DNA from: Epiperipatus broadwayi
Taxonomy: Eukaryota; Onychophora; Udeonychophora; Euonychophora; Peripatidae
Direction of reading: 5' to 3'
DNA length: 64,000 nt
Assembly: GCA_028023455.1 (NCBI GenBank)
Contig: JAQFVV010006453.1
Coordinates: forward strand, 1 to 64,000
This document shows positions 23,013 through 35,124 of the stretch, in pieces; position 1 is the stretch's first letter, and each line of letters opens with the position of its first letter. A program made the translations under genes and the position numbers. Below the pieces are notes generated by a model. It saw nothing but the letters and a program-made list of their open reading frames with translations. It had not been told where the DNA came from and searched no databases.

Positions 23013-24420
23013 TTGTAACCTCAAAATCAGGCCGATTCGCTGCGGCACTCTAAAAATTGTAACCGTAAATTTGTGTGATCCCAACTACGTAACGTAAGTG
23101 CACTAAGAATTGTGACTTCGATCACTGATCAAGTCCCACTCAATTATTGTCAGCTATTAAGAGCTATAACCAAGAGCATATCATGCTATCTATTTTATGC
23201 ACCAAAGACCACACTCAACATCTGGAGCAACTTACCACAGACCAAACTAATGATCTAACATAAACTTTTATATTTAATTTGGTCGCAGCCAGGGTGTACC
23301 GCGAAGACCTATCATAGTAGTATGATAAAAGATATTAAACAAATTATAAGTGCAATGTTATTACTTTTAAACCTTAATTTGCGATTTTTCTTGTATGAGA
23401 CCCGATGGCCGACCATGTACAAGATGGCGTAATTTGTTGAACTACATGAAATTATGAAACTTTAAATCATCTATATGATTTTTAATGTAGATGCTAGTCC
23501 AGGTAAAGCTTTGCAATAAATAAACATAAATATTTGGGTTCTTTTATAGTTTATTATATCACTGAGACTCTTATTACTGACAAATGATAATTTAAAAAAC
23601 GTTAAGTAAATACATTCAATCATGTTATTATTTGGGAAATCTGTTTACAAGTTTAATAATTAATTTGTATTGTATACTGAAATCAAATACGCAAAGCCAA
23701 AATGATGGAAAAGGTAAATGGGATTTTATTATACCTCACTCATCATAAACTACCAAAGACGAAAAGCATTCAAATGTTTTATCAAAATATTACTAAACTC
23801 TTATATCATGTTGACTATAATATGTATTTCAATGTATGCTCTATAATGTATGCTCTATCCAAAATTTATGATTTCTGATTTTAAGAATGACACATAGCAA
23901 CGGCACAATAAGTTTAATTATAAATCAACTTTTATTTACAAATTTATTAACAACAAGTAATTAATTCCATTAATATAATAAAAAAATAAATAAATAAATA
24001 AATAATTCCATTGACTTTCTTCAATAACTTCTCATAGGTACAGTTTTTAAAATCTAATCATACCTTATTTCAATCTAATATAATGAATATTGATGAGATT
24101 ATATGATATTCAGCATCAACTTATGAAATATTTAACATCATTTCCAGATTCAATAAATCCCTAATGTACACCTATAATAATATAATAGATGATATTATGT
24201 CTGTATGATTTAGCTATAATGTAATCATTAAATAAAATGAAAATGTAAACTTACATTCCGGTAAACAATAATCAAACAACAGTTAATTATTATGAAGTAC
24301 TTGAATAGAACGTCCTGATACCATTTGATGATCTAACTTACAAACTATGCTTACAAATGAAGAAGATGATTTAGCAGATTAACTAAAATACTTTGCCCAA
24401 CTTATATCTGTGAAGTAAAA
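23013..24420. other. Compositionally distinct stretch, unidentified
   Basis: It starts TGTAACCTCAAAATCAGG and holds CG-containing patches at 23027-23110 and 23278-23310, unlike its surroundings. No long frame exists. It may be part of an LTR-type or other old element, but no second LTR was found. Confidence 0.3.
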
Positions 24421-24423
24421 CAT

Positions 24424-24457
24424 ATTCCCGTGGATGCATTCATCTACACGTAGGAAT
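24424..24457. other. Hairpin 1 of a hairpin cluster
   Basis: A nested stem: ATTCC/GGAAT (24424-24428 with 24453-24457), CGTG/CACG (24429-24432 with 24447-24450) and GATG/CATC (24433-24436 with 24441-24444) around a CATT loop, with TA bulges on the 3' side. Confidence 0.75.
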
Positions 24458-24514
24458 TAAATAATACTAAACGCTTTGTGTATTTATACACCATTATAAA
24501 GCAATACGTATAAT

Positions 24515-24555
24515 CACACAATTCCGCGGATTAACCACCAGCGCAGGAATGTGTG
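24515..24555. other. Hairpin 2 with conserved loop
   Basis: CACAC-a-ATTCC (24515-24525) pairs with GGAAT-GTGTG (24546-24555), and GCG/CGC (24526-24528 with 24542-24544) pairs inside. The loop GATTAACCACCAG is shared with hairpin 3. Confidence 0.75.
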
Positions 24556-24580
24556 TAAAATACAAAAATAGCAATTAAAA

Positions 24581-24611
24581 TAATCTGCGGATTAACCACC
24601 AGCACAGATTA
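24581..24611. other. Hairpin 3 with the same loop but a different stem
   Basis: TAATCTG/CAGATTA (24581-24587 with 24605-24611) encloses CGGATTAACCACCAGCA. The loop equals that of hairpin 2, while the stem bases differ on both sides and still pair. Confidence 0.75.
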
Positions 24612-25613
24612 ATGCCCTTTAACATTCTAAAACAACATTATCATTTACTTCACATTAAAGTGCAAAATCATCCCCCTCAGTTATTCTGACTATTCAGAAT
24701 ACACTAACACTTTAGCAAATGTGGGTTCTTGCATAATAAAATGTTAAGCTAATCAGGACGACTAATGTGCTAACTTCTTTTGCTTAAACTAAAATGTGTA
24801 ATATAATATAAGTAATATTAGTATAAGACCATAAATCTGGAAAGACTAACAAAATACCTCACAAAGATTGATACATTTCACGAATTCATTTAGTACTTTT
24901 CAAGCTATTTCGCAAGCGCTATTCTCTTGAATAAATATTTTATTCAACCCCTATTGATTTAAACTTAATAAAATATACTTAGGAACTTCACATGCAAGTT
25001 CCGATAACGATAAACGTAAAGTAATGCATTATGCATCTAACATAAAATTTAACAAGTGTGTGTGTGATATAAATTAAATGTAAAGCAATTTTACAGTTCA
25101 ATACATGAATTATAACAGGTGTGTGTCACAACTCGGATTGTATAACATTTTATAACTCCAAATATGCTCCGTGGGATCCATGTACGATGTGTCGAACAAT
25201 AAATCTATGAAACAATAATTATAACTATAATTCAATTCCATACATGCAATTTTATCCATTGTATTGGTTATTATAATCACTATCAGATTAACAATTTTAC
25301 GTGGCTCCTAAGACATGGAACAACAATATGAAATGCAGAATTTAAATGAAAATGTTTTTCATTAAGTTATTAATCTCTACATTTCTTTATTAAAATGTTC
25401 CAATTTTATTACATCCATGCGAATATTTATCCATCCACGTTTAAATATAGGAATATTAATTATAGCACTTAAGTCAATCATTCTAATATGACGATAAAAC
25501 TAGAAATAGCTTTGATTAATTATTTGAAGATTATTTATTATCCAAATGTTAAACAAATTAATTAGCAAATATTACTGGCATTGTAAAGTTAAATATCAAT
25601 CAATATTATATTC
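24612..25613. other. AT-rich stretch with one further hairpin
   Basis: GGAACTT/AAGTTCC (24982-24988 with 24996-25002) forms a perfect 7-bp stem with a 7-nt loop. No gene was recognised. Confidence 0.5.
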
Positions 25614-25740
25614 TTATTAAACAATTCAAAACAAAACAACACTCTCCATATAGTAGTGCCATCTTGTGCTAACAAGAGCAATCAATGGATGCCAGAAGGC
25701 TTGTGCATAAAATCCCTATCTAGTGCCTACTCATCCAATA

Positions 25741-25782
25741 TCCCCAGACTAGTTTCTGGCTTGTGGCCTTCATCAGTGAGGA
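25741..25782 (-). ncRNA. Hammerhead ribozyme, left arm
   Basis: Minus strand: stem I TCCTCA (25782-25777) with TGGGGA (25746-25741), one G-U. Core CTGATGA (25776-25770). Stem II is GGC/GCC with loop CACAA, flanked by an A-A mismatch next to the core. GAAA is at 25756-25753, stem III is the palindrome ACTAGT (25753-25748), and C17 is at 25747. The core is consensus. The 6-nt palindromic stem III points to pairing between two copies. Confidence 0.75.
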
Positions 25783-26034
25783 GCCTTGGATCTGAGAGCA
25801 CTGCACCTAGATCTTAGGATCTAATGCAACCCTCCAGCACCCACCTTTTAACTCTATTTAACTACAAAACTATGAGAATGAAATTGAAAACACTATTAAT
25901 ATTTTCAATCCAAGCTCAATAGCTTATATAGTCATATGGGTCTGAACTCAATTCAGTACCCATACATTTTGGTGTCTTTGGCTCTTTAACAACCATAGCA
26001 CAAGATCTAGGTGCAGTGCTCTCAGATCCAAGGC

Positions 26035-26076
26035 TCCTCACTGATGAAGGCCACAAGCCAGAAACTAGTCTGGGGA
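26035..26076 (+). ncRNA. Hammerhead ribozyme, right arm
   Basis: Stem I TCCTCA (26035-26040) with TGGGGA (26071-26076). Core CTGATGA (26041-26047). A-A mismatch, then stem II GGC/GCC (26049-26051 with 26057-26059). GAAA is at 26061-26064, stem III ACTAGT (26064-26069), C17 at 26070. It is the same sequence as the left-arm copy, so a single transcript of the + strand contains one ribozyme and its complement. Confidence 0.75.
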
Positions 26077-26203
26077 TATTGGATGAGTAGGCACTAGATA
26101 GGGATTTTATGCACAAGCCTTCTGGCATCCATTGATTGCTCTTGTTAGCACAAGATGGCACTACTATATGGAGAGTGTTGTTTTGTTTTGAATTGTTTAA
26201 TAA

Positions 26204-27107
26204 CAATTATTGTGCTAGTATGAGATAGTGATCATGTGATGTTTAGTGGTTTAATATTATATTCTATTATAATTTAAAAACGGAAATATTAAAATATGTT
26301 GATAACTTTAACATTTTACTTTAACTTAAATTTCTTTTTCTTTAAAAAGCAAATTTTCATATTCATAACTTCTGTAATTAAAATACTTTTTAATGTTTCC
26401 AAATTGTAAAACAATAAACATTTTAAAACATACCAATTCTTGCAATTTTCCTTTAAACTGGAAAGCTCCGACATTTTAAAAATGTAATATTGGAATTATT
26501 ACTGTTGATTCGATCCACTTGGCCAGCCGACTTGAACAGACTTTTATTTTTAGCAAGGCATCTTCTAATTAAATACCACGATGTTATTTACATTTATAGC
26601 AAACTTTGTGGTAGTCCGATTACTTATTATTTTTACTTTAAAATAAGCTTGGCAAATTTACACTACTTGCCTTTACCATTTTTCTTTCCTTCTCCCTCCA
26701 AAAGCAAACTATCAGACAATCCTCTTAAATTCGCGCTCTTTTCTTTTATTACATTGAGATGCCTACGCAATTACTGTATTTATTTTTAATATTTAATTTT
26801 AATTGAACAAATGGTTTTTTGTTAAATTGAATAAAATAATAATTTTAAGATCATTTTTAGACAAATAAAACAAAATATTGTTTTTAATAATATTTTACTA
26901 AATTTTGATGTGTTGTTAAATTTTTAAAAAGTTAAGCATTTTGATATGCGTTAGCATATGGAAAGAAGCAAATTTAAATTTATCAAAATAATATAAGAGA
27001 GTAATCTGTTCAAATGCAGCTCAAGCCGATCAAATCACCAAAGGAAGAAAGAGAAATTTTTATACTAGTTACATCAAATCATATATTTTATACTAAAATA
27101 TATGGTT

Positions 27108-27143
<36 letters not shown>

Positions 27144-28002
27144 GGTTTGAATTTCAATCAATTAAATAATGATGTTATTTTGAAAATTTCAATTAATTAA
27201 ATAATTAAAGAGTTTTGAAAATTCATGTAATTAAAATAAACTGAGATTAAGGAATTGTAAATAAGAGATCTTCAGAGGTGTACTATAAATGAAATATCAA
27301 AAGAATATATAATTTGGGTACTTGAATATTAAATCTGCAATGTAGGGGAGATAGGACAATATAGTAACTTGCAAAGAAAGAAATATAATTATAAATGGAA
27401 TCAATTAATGCATGCCATTGAGTGGGAATTATTAGTTCATATAAGAAATCCTCACAATGAATTATAGAGAGAATCTCACTACAAAACTTTGTTATGTAAA
27501 GAAAAAATGCTTTCTATTGATTAGACTGATATTTATAATTTTAAGTTTCATTTTGTGGATTCTAAGAGTATATTAGTTCTCTAATAAACTAGATTTTGTT
27601 GATATAACATATTCTTTAATTGATTGATTAAGGTAAGAAGTCGATGTTTTATAAAAACAAAACAAAGATTATCATCATTTGTTGTTAATTATATATAAAT
27701 ACTCTAGCTGTGTTTAAAAATGTTAAAGTACAAAATTCGCTTTGTATTTTTTTTTATTAAATATATGATTAGTTAAAGTTTTAACTCCTTTCAAAACAAA
27801 AAAAAAGGTTTTCTTTTCATATGAAAATTGATAGTAAATATATAAAGTTAAATAAAATAACCAATGATACAATATTTATTTGTATGATAAAGAGTAAATT
27901 GCTATTTATAAATAGTGCTGATGTGTTAAGTTTTTTTATATTTTAGTTGGGGAATTTGTAACCTTGGGCTATTTTTTGTATTAGCTACTGGTAGCCGGCT
28001 TT
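26204..28002. other. AT-rich stretch, no gene recognised
   Basis: TGATCATGTGATG at 26229-26241 matches outer flanks of other hammerhead repeats. A TA tract lies at 27111-27141. The plus frame at 26490-26789 (99 codons) has no recognised domain and is probably chance. Confidence 0.45.
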
Positions 28003-28270
28003 AACAATAAATCTGTTGTCAAGCATTGTTAGCCAAGAGGTCATCGCAATCGCCTTGCAAGCAAGTAGTTGGTTGCAGACGGTTGTGGGTTCGCATCCCG
28101 GCAGGTGCTACGACATATGAAAAAAAAACACAAAAACAATAAATCTGTTGTCAAGCATTGTTAGCCAAGAGGTCATCGCAATTGCCTTGCAAGCAAGTAG
28201 TTGGTTGCAGACGGTTGTGGGTTCGCATCCCGGCAGGTGCTACGACATATGAAAAAAAAACACAAAAACA
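28003..28270 (+). repeat. tRNA-derived SINE, family 2, tandemly doubled
   Basis: Two units of exactly 132 bp begin at 28003 and 28135, and a third start is seen at 28267. They are almost identical; one visible change is CGCAATCGCC to CGCAATTGCC. Each has TTAGCCAAGAGGTCA, a GCCTTGCAAGCAAG anticodon region, a GGGTTCGCATCCC B box, and a tail TGCTACGACATATGA followed by an A-run. Confidence 0.85.
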
Positions 28271-28272
28271 AT

Positions 28273-29152
28273 AAATCTGTTATCTACTAATTGAATTGAT
28301 TATGTCTGCTGTCATTTGTCATTGAAATTTGTCAAAAAATTTTAATAGATTTATAACTTGTAGCAAAAATTCACTGAAATATTTCTGAAGGTTAGCCTAT
28401 TAACTATTACTTCTATTTTTCTTCCCAGTTTTGGTTTATACACCCTAGATTTGCTTTAACACATATGTTACAACACAAAAATTGTTAATTACTTCCAATG
28501 TTCAATTTATTAAATGCATAATACTGATGAAATAAGTATTTTCTTTGAAAAAAGCTTAAAAAAATAAGAAAACTATTATTTAAACTTAAAAAAAAGCAAG
28601 CAAAGAAATATAGAAAATATCAACAAAGCTATATATCATATGATGAAATAATAAAATATATCAAATAATTGGAAAAATGTAATAAAAATATTGATTTTCA
28701 AATATGATAAAAAAGATATTAGATGTTACAGACTAATCAATCTTCCACCAGCTGTAAATTATCCTTAAAGAATTCTGAATTCAAACTAACCAAGGTAATC
28801 AGCTGAATTTATAAAAATTACATACATATTATGAGAAGTTATAGTCAGAAACAACACAAAGGTACTTAATTTCATAAGCATTTCCACATTAATCAAAGCT
28901 TTAGAATATCAACCCATATTCTAAATATAATCATCAAAAGTTACAGCAGTGATTAGAATAAATAGTAATACAAAAGGGTTTGCATCAATAAAGATATATA
29001 ATAGAGGGATTCTACCTCTTTAAATTTTTTAATAAAAGTTTTATAAAAAATAAATGAAAATATATGAAAATGATATGTTTTTTCACAAACAATGGTTTAT
29101 TCTTATCTTCTCCTTTTCACTTTCTTTGCATTTTTTCATATATTCATATATA
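28273..29152. other. AT-rich stretch, no gene recognised
   Basis: Nothing beyond low-complexity sequence was seen. Confidence 0.45.
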
Positions 29153-29344
29153 TTAAACTTTTCTATATACTCTTCTCATATACACTTCAATGCAATTTTT
29201 ATATAATTCCTTCTTTATTTTTCTTACAGTTTCAACCATCCTGCAGTCTTCATCAGGACAGTTTCAACTGTAAGGAAAATAAAGGAGAAATTATATAAAA
29301 ATTACATTGAAGTGTATATGAGGAGAGTATATAGAAAAGTTTAA
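29153..29344. repeat. Foldback with a retroelement-like centre
   Basis: Arms 29153-29231 and 29266-29344 are inverted (79 bp each). The centre on the minus strand reads CCTGATGAAGACTGCAGG followed by GTTGAAACTGTAAG. CTGATGA and GAAAC recall the hammerhead core, but stems do not form convincingly. It is related to 9995-10045. Confidence 0.75.
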
Positions 29345-29979
29345 ATAATTGTTTACTAAAATGCAATAAATGTTATAAAAATTATCAGATGGAAGCAAAA
29401 AAGTAGCATTAAAAATAACAACTAAAGACAAACAATGGTGGGACAAATAAAAATCCTTTCAATCAAAAAACATTGACAATCCTGATCAAATTATTAAAAG
29501 AGGTTGAACAAAAAATGAAATTAACCTCATAATTAAACCTGAACAGAGTACTTTTTTTAGAAGTCATTTATTATTGAAAGAAAATATTCTAAGATTTTGA
29601 TAATAAAAAAACATTCAATCAAAAGCATTTTGTCCTTGCTTATGTATGAATTTGAAACTTAGAATTGAAGATTTCAAATGACACAATAAATCATTGAGAG
29701 ATGTATGTTGGTAGAAAAAAAAGAAAATGTAGATGGAATACATGCTATATATATCATTAACATCAATAAAAATATTAAAAGGTTAAAGTGAAACTGGCTA
29801 GAAATGTTACAATGCTTACAATAGATGAATAATTAAAGTTTTAGATGGGTTACCAAGAGATTGTAAAATGTTTAAAAAATATCACATGCAAAATGAGGGA
29901 AATAAAAAAAATTCTGTAAGGATGTAGGGAAGAGAAATGATGGATTGGAGAAATTAGATTAAATGCCTAAGAGATCTTC

Positions 29980-30042
<63 letters not shown>

Positions 30043-30567
30043 AACTTTACCTTTATCAATAAAGCTAAATCTTCAGCTATATAGTTGTTTAATATTTAAA
30101 AAAATTATTTTTCAATAAGTTAAATTTTATAGCAAGCTAACTTGTTAAGGCTTGATATTCAAATGTTAATGCCTTTTATAAGTTATTTTGTAAAAACTCC
30201 TTCACAAGTTTTAATTATTTTAAAAGTTATTTTTAATATCTTATTGCAATGTTTTAAACTCATATGTAGTTGTAGATAACTTTCAATTGCCTAATTTAAA
30301 GATATTCTTATCCTAAATATTAACGAGCTAATGTTAAAAAAGTATTAAGAGTAAAAACTATTTTAATAAAGGTATTAGTGGGTAAAAATCAATGTTAGAA
30401 TTAAATTTTAAAGCTAAGTTTGAATTTTTAATGCTCAAATATCAGTATTTAAATTACTTGCTTTTAAAGATGCATTTTATTTAAGTTGTTTTCTAATAAA
30501 AAGTATATTTTTCTTAATGCTAGTTGTAATAAAGATTAAGTCAACTAAATACATTTTAAATGTAATA
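29345..30567. other. AT-rich stretch with a TA microsatellite
   Basis: A TA tract of about 56 bp occupies 29983-30038. No gene was recognised. Confidence 0.5.
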
Positions 30568-30745
30568 TGTTGGACTATTTCCATTATTTATGAGTTAATG
30601 TTGAATGTAAAGAAAATTTTAAACTTTATTTAAACTTTCCAAATACAAACAACTTGTTAGTAATAACACACAAGTAGACAACACAGGTTAGTAATTACAT
30701 AACATTTTGAGTAGTATTATCCTCCACTCTTCTTCAGGTGTTTCT
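30568..30745 (-). repeat. PLE-associated repeat arm
   Basis: It matches the arms at 1515-1689 (TTGGACTATTTCCAT, then GTTAGTA and ACATTTTGAG, and the CTCTTCTTCAGG end). On the minus strand CTGAAGA (30737-30731) is followed by GAGT...ACTC and AAAA. It lies immediately 3' of the endonuclease relic at 30956-31280, as a PLE terminal repeat would. Confidence 0.65.
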
Positions 30746-30784
30746 GGACTATATGCACAGTGACAATATTTACTTAAAAGTTGA

Positions 30785-30860
30785 ACTTGCACCTTTAGAT
30801 TCTTGAATATTGAATTTAAGGCAAATGCTCTACTAACTGAGCTATTCTGTCAAAGCCAAC
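30785..30860 (-). repeat. tRNA-Leu-like SINE head
   Basis: On the minus strand ACAGAATAGCTCAGTTAGTA, CCTTAAATTCAATATTCAAG and a following AATCTAAAGG match the 1712-1795 and 8093-8170 copies. Confidence 0.55.
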
Positions 30861-30955
30861 ATATAGTAGAAATTTGATATATTTATATATGAGGGTTGGT
30901 TTAAATCCTCCTGAGTCCTTCAATTTTTTTATTTTTTTATATATTATTATTATTA

Positions 30956-31280
30956 TTGTTTAATATTTTTCCTAAAAGGAAGATTAATTAGAGGATTCCA
31001 TACATTATGTATTGCCACACTGGGTTGACTTATAGGATTATTTACCATTGTCATATGAGCAGCTTCCTTGAATTTTCTTCTATGCATTTTTTCCTCTTTA
31101 TCCAATATCTTTGTATTTTCCCAATTAAACGTATGGTAATTAGTACATACATGGTCTGCTATGGTAGTCACATCTGTTTTGTCTTTTAACCATTAGTTTG
31201 TGGTCTTTCAATCACTGTTCAACAGGGCAACAGGTCTCACCAATGTACTTCCTTCCACATGATATTTTATAGATACATTT
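30956..31280 (-). pseudogene. PLE GIY-YIG endonuclease relic, second family
   Basis: From 31280 the minus strand reads CIYKISCGRKYIGETCCPVE: the GIY-YIG signature as Y-K-I-S-C and K-Y-I-G-E-T, then a stop. In the frame from 31171 it continues TTIADHVCTNYHTFNWENTK, then RRKFKEAAHM and NNPISQPSV, matching in type the IAEH-x-H-W block and the R-x-x-x-EA helix of PLE endonucleases. This nuclease nicks target DNA for reverse transcription. It has at least one stop and one frameshift. The sequence differs from the 2.1-kb and 62.4-kb copies. Confidence 0.75.
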
Positions 31281-31289
31281 TAATTAGTT

Positions 31290-34200
31290 AATTAAAGAAA
31301 ATAAAGAATTAATCTATTAATACAAGCTATTAATTTTAAATAAAAAAGCATTAGTAAATGTGTATGGGTGTGCTTGGATAATAAATTTCAATTTTCATTT
31401 CCTGGTTACACTATTAAAAGTTATACTTAATATTTATTTTGTTTAAATTCTATTCTGGGAACATCACCATTATTAAATATTGTATAAGCTTATTTAAAAA
31501 GAATAATGTAAATTAATATTTTATTTAAAAATAATGTAATTTACTAGACAATATTGTTTTATTTCCATTGTAATAATTTTTAGTTTTATAAATAATTGTC
31601 TTTAAATGCAAGATTTTAAAATTAAAATTCTACAATTATGTAAATGAGTTTATTTTTAGTAATGTCTTCAATAGATTTAGATCAAAAAACAAGTTGATCT
31701 AAGTGTCAAGTTCATTTAATAAAATCCATCACATGATCAGCAATATAAATAGAAAAAGAGCATATGTGCTTGCTCTAATACTTTCCACTTTATTTGTGTA
31801 ATTTTACTGGGAAAATTTACTTGATTAATAATTAATTTTCATTGAGTTCAATTGTTTATAACAACTTTTTATTTGTTTAAAGTTCAACATGTATTGCTAA
31901 CTGATTTTTTCCAGGCACTTGAATTTCTAAGCTAAAATTATTAAAAAAAGTATAGCCAAAACATAATGAAATTTTTATCTAAATATTTAACAATAATTAT
32001 TGAGTTATTTTCATATAAAATGTATACTTCAAAGGAATTCTTTGTGATTCATCATTATTATGTAAGAACTTTTATTGATTCTTATTTTTTCATTGAATGT
32101 TTTATATATTGGAATATTAAGACTGCTAAAGATTTTATGCTATTGTTGGTAATTTAAAGCAGTTCTTAATAGTGTAAAAATGTTTTTTTCTCATAACCTT
32201 ATGACATGCTGAGAATAACAAGTTTATTAAAAGACTTTAAAATGTATGAATATTTTTCAGCAACATGTTTTAAAAAATGCTTTTACTTTAATTTTTTTTT
32301 TAAAAAAAAGGGTTTTTTTGGAATTATTAATCTCTTGCATAAATAGATTATTTAATTCTAGATAGGAAAACCTGCTTAATGATAATGGAAATTTTATAAA
32401 TTTTGTACCTAAATTTTAAAATGACATTTTTTGCTTATTGTTGGTGTAACAGGGGGATAGAAATGACTTGCTTGTAAAAGGTTTGTTTTATATCTATTTA
32501 AAACTGGAATTAGGTAAGATATTTCCTAATTCAGGGAAATCAAGATTATGAACTTACTTTATTGTTCTGAAAATTTATTATATGACTATGTACTTTTAAA
32601 ATCTTCTAAAATATTAATAGAATATTTATTTGTAATTATTATTATTAATCTTAAATTATTTCTTGTAGTGAATAATTGCAATGAGTCACATCCTATGTGA
32701 ATAAAACACAAATACTACTGAATTATGAATTTTATTCAAGCTTATCATATTCTCACCTCTTTTATTATAAATCTGCTTGACTATATCTTGTCATTATTAT
32801 TAATATGAAATCTTCTTTACAATAGAATTTATGTTATGTCAAAAGAATGTTTCTTATGTGTTATTTTTAATATATGTTTTTAAAAAGAGAGAATAAGAAT
32901 TAATAAATTCATATAAAATGTATAGATGAATCATTGTTATCTGTACTTTATTTAAAATATTCTTCATGAAATTCAAATAACCATTAATGTATTTTGTGCT
33001 CATTTTCATCAGGAAATTTATTGATTACTAAAAATATTTGAAATTCTGTACCAATAATTTAAGTTTGCTGTGTTTTAACAAGTAGGAGAAATTGTTAGCA
33101 TTTGCAAAATGGTAATTACAGAGAGTGTATCCTGTTGAATGGTACATCAAGAATGAAGATTTTTATTTATTTTTGATAAACTGGGTATAATTTTAAGTTT
33201 TAATATGATGCTATTGTAATTTGCCATATATTTTATCATATTTATGCATTTTATCTGATATGATTTTATGATCATTTGTAAGCTGTATTATCCAAAAGTT
33301 CACAGAATATTTACATGTTATAATGCTATATTCTTACAGTATTATTTGTCTTTTGTCATGAGTTATTTATTAATTTGAATTTATATGTTTATGCTTAACA
33401 AGATGAAGATGGTATATATTCTTATTGCTTATTTTATGGTCTGCTTTTATTAAGCCAGATTTGGCTAATAATTTTTACATTATTGTTTTTACACATCAAC
33501 TAATTAATGTAGTATTTGTTTTTAATTGTACATGCTTAACTTATTGTTTTTAAAGAGATTTAGCTTTGTCTCTCTTGTGTGAATATATATATTTTGCTAG
33601 CTCATGTTTTATAGAGATTATGGCTATGTCTCTCTTATTATAATATATTCCATGAGTTATATATTTTGTGTCTTATATTTAAGCATAAAATGCTTTATTT
33701 ATGACAATTATTATTGTTTCTATTATATATTTGATGATTAATTATTATTTTTCTCATGTTTAGAGACTAAATCCTAGCATATTTATTGCCTTTAAATGTA
33801 GATGCTTCCTTTTGAGTTTATGCCATCACTTATTTTCTATTGCTTTATTTGTATTTAAATTACAGATGTATTGTATCAAGTATTTTGTTTCAAGCCATGT
33901 GTAGTGTATTGCCATGACTATTTTATGGCAATTGATATTCTAGTTAGTTCTGAGAAACATCATCTTTTTCTTATGTTTCACTTTTTAATATTCTGAGTAT
34001 AGGTTGTAGATTGTTTTTGATGTATAAGTTTGTTTACTGTGCTTTGTTAGTATTTTAAAAATTTAAACTTGTAATTTTTGGGCCTCAATAAGTGATATAC
34101 ATCTCATTCAGCATTTATTCCATTGATTAATTGGTAAGAAATATTTAAGGTTTAAATGTATTCATTATGAAGACAACATAAAGGTATGATTGTACTGTAA

Positions 34201-35105
34201 GAATGAAGAACTTCTTATGGTAATGTTAATACTGAGTAAGATTTTCATTAAATAGACAAAATTAATAATAGTCAAAAATTATTTAATATGTAAATTTATT
34301 TTTATTTTACTTGTAAACTTTAAAAATCATATTTTGCCTCTGCAATTGGATTGTGCAGCAGTTTGTTTAAATAATTCATCTTATTGGTGCAATTGTAGAT
34401 TATCAAAATTGTTATCTGTTATTATTTTATTGTTAAAATAAAAGTTTTTATTGTTATTAATTTTGGTTTTATAGTCTTTCAATCATTTGATACTATAAAA
34501 TTATTATGAAGTTATCTTTTATATTGAACATTAAGAGCACCTGAACATACAAAATTTAATATAATAATCACTTTGCTAAATTTTTTATATAGATGTTAAA
34601 AAAGCATATAAGAAATAAATTATTCATTTTCTTACCTATTGAATAATCACTTTAACTAACTGCATTTATTAATAGAAGACTGCTTTAGTGATAATATTAC
34701 TTACTTTATTCAGAAGATTATTATTTTTGATTAATACATCAAAAGCTTAAATAATAAAATCATTTGCCTCAAATTCATAAAGAAAGATTTAGTAGGAATT
34801 ATTAGTGTCATATGCTGAGTGACCATAAAATCCCTTATCCAGCCAGTGTATCTGAATGTTATCATGGTATATATTATTTTATTCGAAATTAAAAGTTTTT
34901 CATGTACATCTGGATCTTTGTTTGTGTAGATTTTTTAAATGTAATTTTGAAGTTATATGATTCATGTTTCTTCTTAATATCTTTTTATGCGGTTTTCTTT
35001 CATGTGATAAAGAAGTTCATATTTCATTTAAAATCAGGATTTCCATTTTATATACATACATTATATTTTACACACCTTAAATGCCTGTGGGAAAAAATTT
35101 GGCAA
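31290..35105. other. Long repeat-poor, T-rich stretch
   Basis: No inverted repeats, SINEs or coding were recognised over 3.8 kb. T exceeds A on the plus strand across much of 32.1-34.5 kb, and AATAAA occurs at 34437-34442. Two imperfect direct units lie at about 33547-33665 (GAGATT...TGTCTCTCTT). A transcribed non-coding region or long 3' UTR is conceivable, but nothing proves it. Confidence 0.35.
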
Positions 35106-35124
35106 TAAATTTACATACTATAGA

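Larger units (their letters stand above)
25614..26203. repeat. Foldback element with two head-to-head hammerheads
   Basis: Arms 25614-25815 and 26002-26203 are near-identical inverted copies of 202 bp around a 186-bp spacer. Each arm holds a hammerhead (25741-25782 minus, 26035-26076 plus). The spacer recurs in opposite orientation within the related element at 49480-50062. Shorter relatives lie at 40290-40611 and 41439-41729. The 96-codon minus frame here is a by-product of the arm. Confidence 0.9.

Noticed and set aside
23015-23290. LTR with a primer binding site (TGGTCGCAGCCAGG at about 23280)
   Set aside because: No CA end, no second copy and no gag or pol coding nearby.
25916-26206. 96-codon minus frame
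   Set aside because: It lies in the foldback arm and spacer; related copies at 41.5 kb give a similar frame only because the arms are homologous.
28003-28270. Tandem tRNA genes
   Set aside because: The cloverleaf does not close and both units end in the same A-rich SINE tail.
29236-29265. A full hammerhead in the foldback centre
   Set aside because: CTGATGA and GAAAC are present, but stems I and III do not form, so it is listed only as a resemblance.
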